NCBI GenBank assembly: GCA_037974665.1
Contig: CM075771.1
Coordinates: 38,300,425 to 38,364,424, forward strand
Direction: 5' to 3'
Origin: Ehretia macrophylla
Taxonomy: Eukaryota; Streptophyta; Magnoliopsida; Boraginales; Ehretiaceae
Length of the DNA stretch: 64,000 nt
Each line of letters starts with the position of its first letter. Within the stretch, counting starts at the first letter, position 1. Of this stretch, positions 58,177 to 64,000 are shown piece by piece. The position numbers and the translations under genes were made by a program. The notes under the pieces were generated by a model. The model had not been told where the DNA came from, did no database searches, and worked only from the letters and a program-made list of their open reading frames with translations.

Positions 58177-58733
58177 TTTTCAATTTTTTTTGCCCTGGTT
58201 AGGGTTGCCTAGATACTTTATCCACCAAATCTCTATTACCGAATCCCACGGAACATTGGGCAAGACAACTTCGCTTCACGAAGAGGCCAGTCCCGCAAAT
58301 CGAGGGCATAGGGTTTGTGACCTGGTCTCCGTCGCTCTGGTGTCCATAACTTTTGATTCGTAAGGAGTTATGCGGCGCACAGCATACCGTCGCAAAGCTC
58401 TATGAGAGCTCTACGACGGTGGCAGCCAGCTTGCTCGCTATGCACATTTTTGGAGCTGAAAATCGAACTCTTTCTTCAATTTTATGCCACTTTTCTTCTT
58501 TTGCTCTGTTTTTCCGTCCCGGATCGTACTTCATGAGCTGTTAGAAGGACGACAACCTGACTCGCTGGACATCAGAGGGCCCTACAACGTGTCAATAGCA
58601 CATCTTGCGAGGATGCTGCGTTGTTAAAGCGGATGGGTTGTCGTTAAGCCCATTGGGCATTTTGAGAGGGCCATCTCTCTAAGCTGGGACTGTGAACCGC
58701 TAACATGTATAGGAATTGTGCCCTTAACATGAC

Positions 58734-58853
58734 GTGTGCGATCATACCAGCACTAATGCATCGGATCCCATAAGAACTCTGAAGTTAAGCGTGCTTCGGC
58801 GAAAGTAGTACTAGGATGGGTGACCCCCTGGGAAGTCCTCGTGTTGAACCCCT
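58734..58853 (+). rRNA. 5S rRNA: 5S rRNA gene copy, third unit of repeat copy two
   Basis: 120 nt. Changes: G2T, C28T, C39A, C47T, G64C, G70A, C114A, C120T. Box C is intact. Confidence 0.9.
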
Positions 58854-59408
58854 TTTCAATTTTTTTTCCCTAGTTAGGGTTGCCAAGATACTTTATCCAC
58901 CAAATCTCTATTACCGAATCCCACGGAACATTGGGCAAGACAACTTCGCTTCATATAGAGGCCGGGCCCGCAAACCGAGGGCGTAGGGTTTGTGACCAGG
59001 TCTCTGTCGCTCCGGTGCCCATAACTTTTGATCTGTAAGGAGTTACGCGGTGCACAACATACCGTTGCAAAGCTCTATGAGAGCTCTACGATAGGGGCAG
59101 CCCGTTTGCTCACTATGCCCATTTTTGGAGCCCAAAATCGAACGTTTTCATCAGTTTCAGGCCACTTTTGTTCTTTTGCTCTATTTTTCCGTCCCGGATC
59201 GTACGTCGTGAGCTCTTAAAAGGACGACAACCTGACTCACGGGACATTAAAGGGCCCTACAATGTGTTGATATCACGTCTTGCGAGGATGCTGCGTTGTT
59301 GAAGCGGATGGGTTGTCGATAAGCCCATTGGGCCTTTTGAATAGGCCATCTCTCTAGGCTGGGACTGTGAATCGTTAACACATATAGGAATTGTGCCCTC
59401 AACATGAC

Positions 59409-59528
59409 GGGTGCGATCATACCAGCACTAATGCACCGGATCCCTTCAGAACTCCGAAGTTAAGCTTGCTTGGGCGAGAGTAGTACTAGGATGGGTGATC
59501 CCCTGAGAAGTCCTCATGTTGCACCCCT
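59409..59528 (+). rRNA. 5S rRNA: 5S rRNA gene copy, first unit of repeat copy three
   Basis: 120 nt, identical to 57409 (A37T, G58T, C91T, G98A, G108A, C120T). Confidence 0.91.
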
Positions 59529-60084
59529 TTTTCATTTTTTTTTGCCCTGGTTAGGGTTGCCAAGATACTTTATCTACCAAATCTCAATTATCGAATCCCA
59601 CAGAACATTGGGCAAGACAACTTTGCTTCACGTAGAGGCTGGGCCCGCAAACCGAGGGTGTAGGGTTTGTGACCAGGTCTCCGTCGCTCCGGTGCCTATA
59701 ACTTTTGATCCGTAAGGAGTTACATGGCGCACATCATACTGTTGCAAAGCTCTTTGAGAGCTCTACAACGGGGCAGCGAGCTTGCTCGCTGTTACCATTT
59801 TTGGAGTCCAAAATTGAACATTATCATCAGTTTCAGGCCACTTTTCTTCTTTTGCCCTGTTTTTCCATCCCGGATCGTACGTCGTGAGCTGTTAAAAGAA
59901 GGACAACCTGACTCGCGGTACATTAGAGAGCCCTATAACTTGTCGATATCACGTCTTGCGAGGATGCTGCATTGTTGAAGCGGATGGGTTGTCGTTAAGC
60001 CCATTGGGCCTTTTGAATGGGTCATCTCTCTAGGCTGGCACTGTGAACCGTTAACACATATAGGAATTGTGCCCCCAACATGAC

Positions 60085-60177
60085 GGGTGCGATCATACCA
60101 GCACTAATGCACTGGATCCCATCAGAACTACGCAGTTAAGCGTGCTTGGGGGAGAGTAGTCCTCGTGTTGCACCCCC
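60085..60177 (+). pseudogene. 5S gene lacking box C (27-nt deletion)
   Basis: 93 nt, identical to 58084 in the gene. Third copy of the box C-less 5S gene, spread by the 2,000-bp repeat. Confidence 0.92.
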
Positions 60178-60733
60178 TTTTCAATTTTTTTTGCCCTGGT
60201 TAGGGTTGCCTAGATACTTTATCCACCAAATCTCTATTACCGAATCCCATGGAACATTGGGCAAGACAACTTCGCTTCACGAAGAGGCCAGTCCCGCAAA
60301 TCGAGGGCATAGGGTTTGTGACCTGGTCTCCGTCGCTCTGGTGTCCATAACTTTTGATTCGTAAGAGTTATGCGGCGCACAGCATACCGTCGCAAAGCTC
60401 TATGAGAGCTCTACAACGGTGGCAGCCAGCTTGCTCGCTATGCACATTTTTGGAGCTGAAAATCGAACTCTTTCTTCAATTTTATGCCACTTTTCTTCTT
60501 TTGCTCTGTTTTTCCGTCCCGGATCGTACTTCATGAGCTGTTAGAAGGACGACAACCTGACTCGCTGGACATCAGAGGGCCTTACAACATGTCAATAGCA
60601 CATCTTGCGAGGATGCTGCGTTGTTAAAGCGGATGGGTTGTCGTTAAGCCCATTGGGCATTTTGAGAGGGCCATCTCTCTAAGCTGGGACTGTGAACCGA
60701 TAACACGTATAGGAATTGTGCCCTCAACATGAC

Positions 60734-60853
60734 GTGTGCGATCATACCAGCACTAATGCATCGGATCCCATCAGAACTCTGAAGTTAAGCGTGCTTCGGC
60801 AAAAGTAGTACTAGGATGGGTGACCCCCTGGGAAGTCCTCGTGTTGAACCCCT
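60734..60853 (+). rRNA. 5S rRNA: 5S rRNA gene copy, third unit of repeat copy three
   Basis: 120 nt. Changes: G2T, C28T, C47T, G64C, G68A, G70A, C114A, C120T. Differs from 58734 at C39 and G68 only. Confidence 0.9.
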
Positions 60854-61409
60854 TTTCAATTTTTTTTCCCTAGTTAGGGTTGCCAAGATACTTTATCCAC
60901 CAAATCTCTATTACCGAATCCCATAGAATATTAGGCAAGACAACTTCGCTTCACGTAGAGGCCGGGCCCGCAAACCGATGGCGTAGGGTTTGTGACCAGG
61001 TCTCCGTCGCTCCAGTACCCATAACTTTTTTATCCGTAAGGAGTTACGCGGCGCACAACATACCGTTGCAAAGCTCTCTAAGAGCTCTATGACGGGGGAA
61101 GCCAGCTTGCTCGCTATGACCATTTTTGGAGCCAAAAATTGAACATTTTCAATAGTTTCAATCCATTTTTCTTCTTTTGCTCTGTTTTTCCATCCCGGAT
61201 CGTACGTCGTGAGTTGTTAAAAGGAAGACAACCTGACTCGCAGGACATCAGAGGGCCCTACAACGTGTTGATATCAAGTCTTGCGAGGATGCTGCGTTGT
61301 TGAAGCTGATGGGTCGTCGTTAAGCCCATTGGGCCTTTTGAATGGGCCATCTCTCTAGGCTGGCACTGTGAACCGTTAACACATATAGGAATTGTGCCCT
61401 CAACATGAC

Positions 61410-61529
61410 GGGTGCGATCATACCAGCACTAATGCACCGGATCCCATCAGAACTCCGAAGTTAAGCGTCCTTGGGCGAGAGTAGTACTAGGATGGGTGAC
61501 CCCCTGGGAAGTCCACGTGTTGCACCCAT
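61410..61529 (+). rRNA. 5S rRNA: 5S rRNA gene copy, near consensus
   Basis: 120 nt. Changes: G60C, T106A, C119A, C120T. Nt 1-59 match the majority. Last complete copy before insertion 3. Confidence 0.93.
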
Positions 61530-61748
61530 TTTTCAATTTTTTTTGCCCTGGTTAGGGTTGCCAAGATACTTTATCCACCAAATCTCTATTACCGAATCCC
61601 ACGGAACATTGGGCAAGGCAACTTCGCTTCATGTAGAGGCCGGGCCCGCAAACCGAGGGTGTAGGGTTTGTGACCAGGTCTCTGTCGCTCCGGTGCCCAT
61701 AACTTTTGATTTGTAAGGAGTTACGCGGCGCATAGTATACCGTTGCAA

Positions 61749-61763
61749 AGCTCTCTGAGAGCT
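61749..61763. repeat. AGCTCTC palindrome in 5S spacer (representative)
   Basis: AGCTCTCTGAGAGCT, a 7-bp perfect inverted repeat around a single T. It is present at the same place in most units, and many have CTCTCAGAGCTCT, which keeps most of the symmetry. Function unknown. Confidence 0.55.
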
Positions 61764-62086
61764 CTACGACAGGGGCAGCCAGCTTGCTCGCTGTGCCTTT
61801 TTTTGGAGAACAAAATCGAACGTTTTCATCAGTTTCAGTCCACTTTTCTTCTTTTGCTCTGTTTTTCTGTCCCGGATCGTACGTCGTGAGCTCTTAAAAG
61901 GACGACAACCTGACTCGCGGGACATCAGAGGGGCCAACAACGTGTCGATATCACGTCTTGCGAGAATGCTACGTTGTTGAAGCGGATGGGTTTTCGTTAA
62001 GCCCATTGGGCCTTTTGAATGGGTTATCTCTATAGGCTGGGACTATGAACCGTTAACACATATAGGAATTGTGCCCTCAACATGAC

Positions 62087-62092
62087 GGGTGC
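62087..62092 (+). pseudogene. 6-nt remnant of 5S gene start, cut by insertion 3
   Basis: GGGTGC, then element sequence begins with TGTGAGGCCC. The 677-bp spacing from 61410 shows this is the next gene start. A 5-bp target duplication would be GGTGC, but the other end is outside the window. Confidence 0.8.
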
Positions 62093-62099
62093 TGTGAGG

Positions 62100-62560
62100 C
62101 CCAACCCCGAATAACGTGTCCTACCTCGATTTGCGCATCTTAGACCTAAAATTATATGACCGACCTTAGATTACGTGTCCTGCCTTGGTTTTCTTGCATA
62201 CCTCCTTATACGTGCCTTGACCTAGAATAGTGTGTCCTAATCCCTGACTCACGTGTGGTACCTAGAAATACGTGCCCTGACCTCGATGTACGTGCGTTAC
62301 CTCATTTCGTGTGCCCTAACCTTGAACTGCGTACCTTAACCTAGGTTTAAGAGTCGTACCTCAATTTGCTTGCATTATATTAAATTGCGTGCCTTGCATT
62401 GGTTTACGTGCATTCACCTAGGATTGCGTGCATTAGTCTTGAAGTCCGTGTCTTACCTCGTAGTTCGTGTCTACCTCGTGATTCGTGCCCTCTATTAATT
62501 TCTGTGTGTGTCTCGTAGTGCGTGCCCTAGACTTAGGAAAGCGTGCCCGCACGCTAATCA
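62100..62560 (-). repeat. Degenerate ~20-bp repeats at the end of insertion 3
   Basis: Reads as successive CGTGCCTTGACCTAG- and CGTGTCTTACCTCGTAGTT-like units, the complement of the tracts at 9044-9419 and 17655-18110. Confidence 0.72.
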
Positions 62561-63004
62561 ATAAAGAATCCTACACATAGTACTAGACTTTAAAATAATC
62601 CTACAAACACCACTAACTATTATTATAATCCTAATTCAAATCTCTACAAAATCCACTAACACCTTAATATATCCTATATTCTATTCTACCTAAAATCCCT
62701 AAATACCCAACATTCTCTTACACACATGTTAAAACAATTCAAAAGATGACACAAAATCAGATTTTTGCATGCATGTTTAATTCAAAATGATTCTAGACAA
62801 GTCATGACACAAAAACACTTATCAATGCATAAAAAATTGCCCAAAACCACCTCAATTTCCTCTCATTTTCGACCAAACCACTCATGGCCCATGCTAGCAT
62901 TTTAAATTCCACCTTGAAGACACAAAAATCTGATTCACCAAGCTCAAGGCTGAACATGCTCATCAAAAATTGCAAAAGGCTTTATTCCTTGTCATATTTT
63001 GTCA

Positions 63005-63065
63005 TTTCTTTATTTCTTTCTCAAACTTCTTTCTCTCCCTCTCATTTCCTCTCTCCATTTCGGTT
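63005..63065 (-). repeat. Pyrimidine-rich tract in insertion 3
   Basis: TTTCTTTATTTCTTTCTC and CTCTCCCTCTCATTTCC runs; complement of the GA tracts in insertions 1 and 2. Confidence 0.55.
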
Positions 63066-63414
63066 CTTGGCTGAGTTCTCTATCTCCTTGGCTTGTCTTC
63101 TTCATAACTTAGCTAAGCCAAGTCAAGCAATCATCAAGAAAGTCGAGCAAACAAGCTAGAGTTCGAAAATCACTCATGCATGTGCATTGAAGCTTCATTT
63201 TCGGCCTAGGTGAGTTACTAAGCTTCCATTTCTTTTCTTCAAGTCCTAACTACATGCATGTACTAAGAGATTGCTTACTAGGCTAGGAAAAATAGAGAAA
63301 ACCAAGTTGGAAACTCGGCTAAGCAAGAAGAAGAAGAAATTTGAGCCTCAACAAGGTTTTTGTGCATCTTTTGGTTGATTTCAAAGGTGAGGGTTAAAAC
63401 CTTTTGAAAACTCT

Positions 63415-63699
63415 TTAAAATTTCACATGCATGCTCATAAATGTGTGTATTTGCTTCTGTACTTGAGCTATATGGTCGTTCATAAGCTTAAACAACCATG
63501 CATGGCAAGATCTTGGCTTGAAAATGATGCTAGGTGAAGTCGAAATGGATGGCAGCTCTCTGACCAGTCTGTTCAAGGTATGTTTAGCTAAGAAAATGAT
63601 GTTGAAAATGATTGAACATTGGTAGGTGACTAGTTTGGACAGTTTTAGACATTTCTCCCAGAAATAAGCCGAAGCTAATTTTGACTCTAAGGTCCTCAA
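63415..63699 (-). other. 94-codon open frame conserved in insertion 3
   Basis: Third copy of the frame, starting MRTLESKLASAYFWEK and ending FMSMHVKF, again without a stop. Several differences from the other two copies near the start are at third codon positions (for example in the S, A and E codons of LASAYFWEK). Function unknown. Confidence 0.3.
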
Positions 63700-64000
63700 A
63701 ATAGCAGATCTTTAAAATGTGACAAAATCTGGAAATCTGGAGAAATGAAGCAGGTTTTGGCAGATGCACTGACCTTGTGAAACGTACCATATTTGACCTA
63801 GTAAATGTTGTCAAAAATGCATGAAAATTGGTTTGCTGCTATATTTTTCAGTTCCAGACAATTTTGTCAGAAATGGACCAAAGCTAAAACTGACTCTAAG
63901 GACCTCAAAAACGTTAATTTCGGAAAAGTGTGCAAATCTGGACAGTTTTGTGCTACCTCACTGTTTCGGCTATAACTAATGATTCTGAACTCCAATTGAT

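Larger units (their letters stand above)
55409..61409 (+). repeat. 2,000-bp three-unit higher-order repeat, three copies
   Basis: Copies start at 55409, 57409 and 59409. Within each, units start at 0, 675 and 1324-1325 bp. The second unit has a 27-nt deletion inside its 5S gene, so the trimer is 2,000 bp and not about 2,028. Copies two and three differ at only scattered sites. Copy one is more diverged, and its third gene (56733) resembles the gene after the array (61410) more than the third genes of copies two and three. Confidence 0.93.
18116..62092 (+). repeat. 5S rDNA tandem array, block 3 (65 copies plus partial ends)
   Basis: Mostly 673-678-bp units in one orientation, with shorter ones of 299, 610, 649, 657 and 665 bp. 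It contains the higher-order repeats listed separately. Spacers are the same type as in blocks 1 and 2. Apart from the anomalies listed separately I see no inserted sequence or gene in them. Confidence 0.96.
62093..64000 (-). mobile_element. LTR-like insertion 3, reverse orientation, cut by window end
   Basis: Begins TGTGAGGCCCAACCCCGAA, the reverse complement of the CA end of insertions 1 and 2, and continues as their reverse complement to the window end (1,908 bp). It contains the ~20-bp repeat tract, the CT-rich complement of the GA tract and the 94-codon frame. The opposite orientation and different site make it a third independent insertion. Whether it is a solo LTR or part of a complete element cannot be told from this window. 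Confidence 0.75.

Noticed and set aside
1..62092. CRISPR array or simple satellite
   Set aside because: The repeat unit is about 676 bp and includes a recognisable 5S rRNA gene with control boxes and terminator; it is rDNA from a eukaryote.

Overview
The window is plant nuclear DNA from a 5S ribosomal RNA gene array. All evidence comes from reading the sequence. The repeated roughly 120-nt module has the angiosperm-type 5S rRNA sequence, with the internal RNA polymerase III control region (box A, intermediate element, box C), a T-run terminator just after the gene, and a TATA-like, -12 CC, -1 C arrangement just before it. I cannot name the species. I see no protein-coding gene, tRNA or CRISPR array. 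The many short open frames that cross the 5S gene and spacer are by-products of a repeated sequence.

Layout: 1-5505 is 5S array (8 copies). 5506-9424 is a 3.9-kb LTR-like insertion. 9425-14147 is array (7 copies plus the first 23 nt of an eighth). 14148-18115 is a second insertion of the same family. 18116-62092 is array (the rest of the split copy, 65 further copies, and the first 6 nt of another). From 62093 to the window end is a third insertion in the opposite orientation, cut by the window edge. All 5S genes read on the + strand. In total 80 copies have both ends and 77 of these are 119-120 nt long. The usual unit is 673-678 bp, with about 556 bp of spacer.

The array is decayed and poorly homogenised. 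By eye, no copy equals the majority sequence over 120 nt. Changes concentrate at CpG sites, as expected of long-methylated DNA. It also shows layered higher-order repeats: a 7-unit block duplication (37.3-42.0 versus 42.65-47.4 kb), a 1,325-bp dimer in three copies (48.05-52.0 kb), a 2,000-bp trimer in three copies (55.4-61.4 kb), and weaker two-unit alternation (29.9-34.6 kb). The dimer carries spacers that lost the T-run terminator. The trimer carries a 5S copy that lost box C. Defective copies have therefore been amplified along with intact ones, which suggests a silent or marginal part of a 5S locus (inference).

The most striking observation is that all three LTR-like insertions lie within the first 23 nt of a 5S gene (after nt 3, 23 and 6), although the unit is about 676 bp. 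The two whole ones begin TG, end CA and have 5-bp target duplications with one C/T mismatch each. This resembles integration targeted to polymerase III start sites, as known for yeast Ty3, and would be unusual for a plant LTR element.
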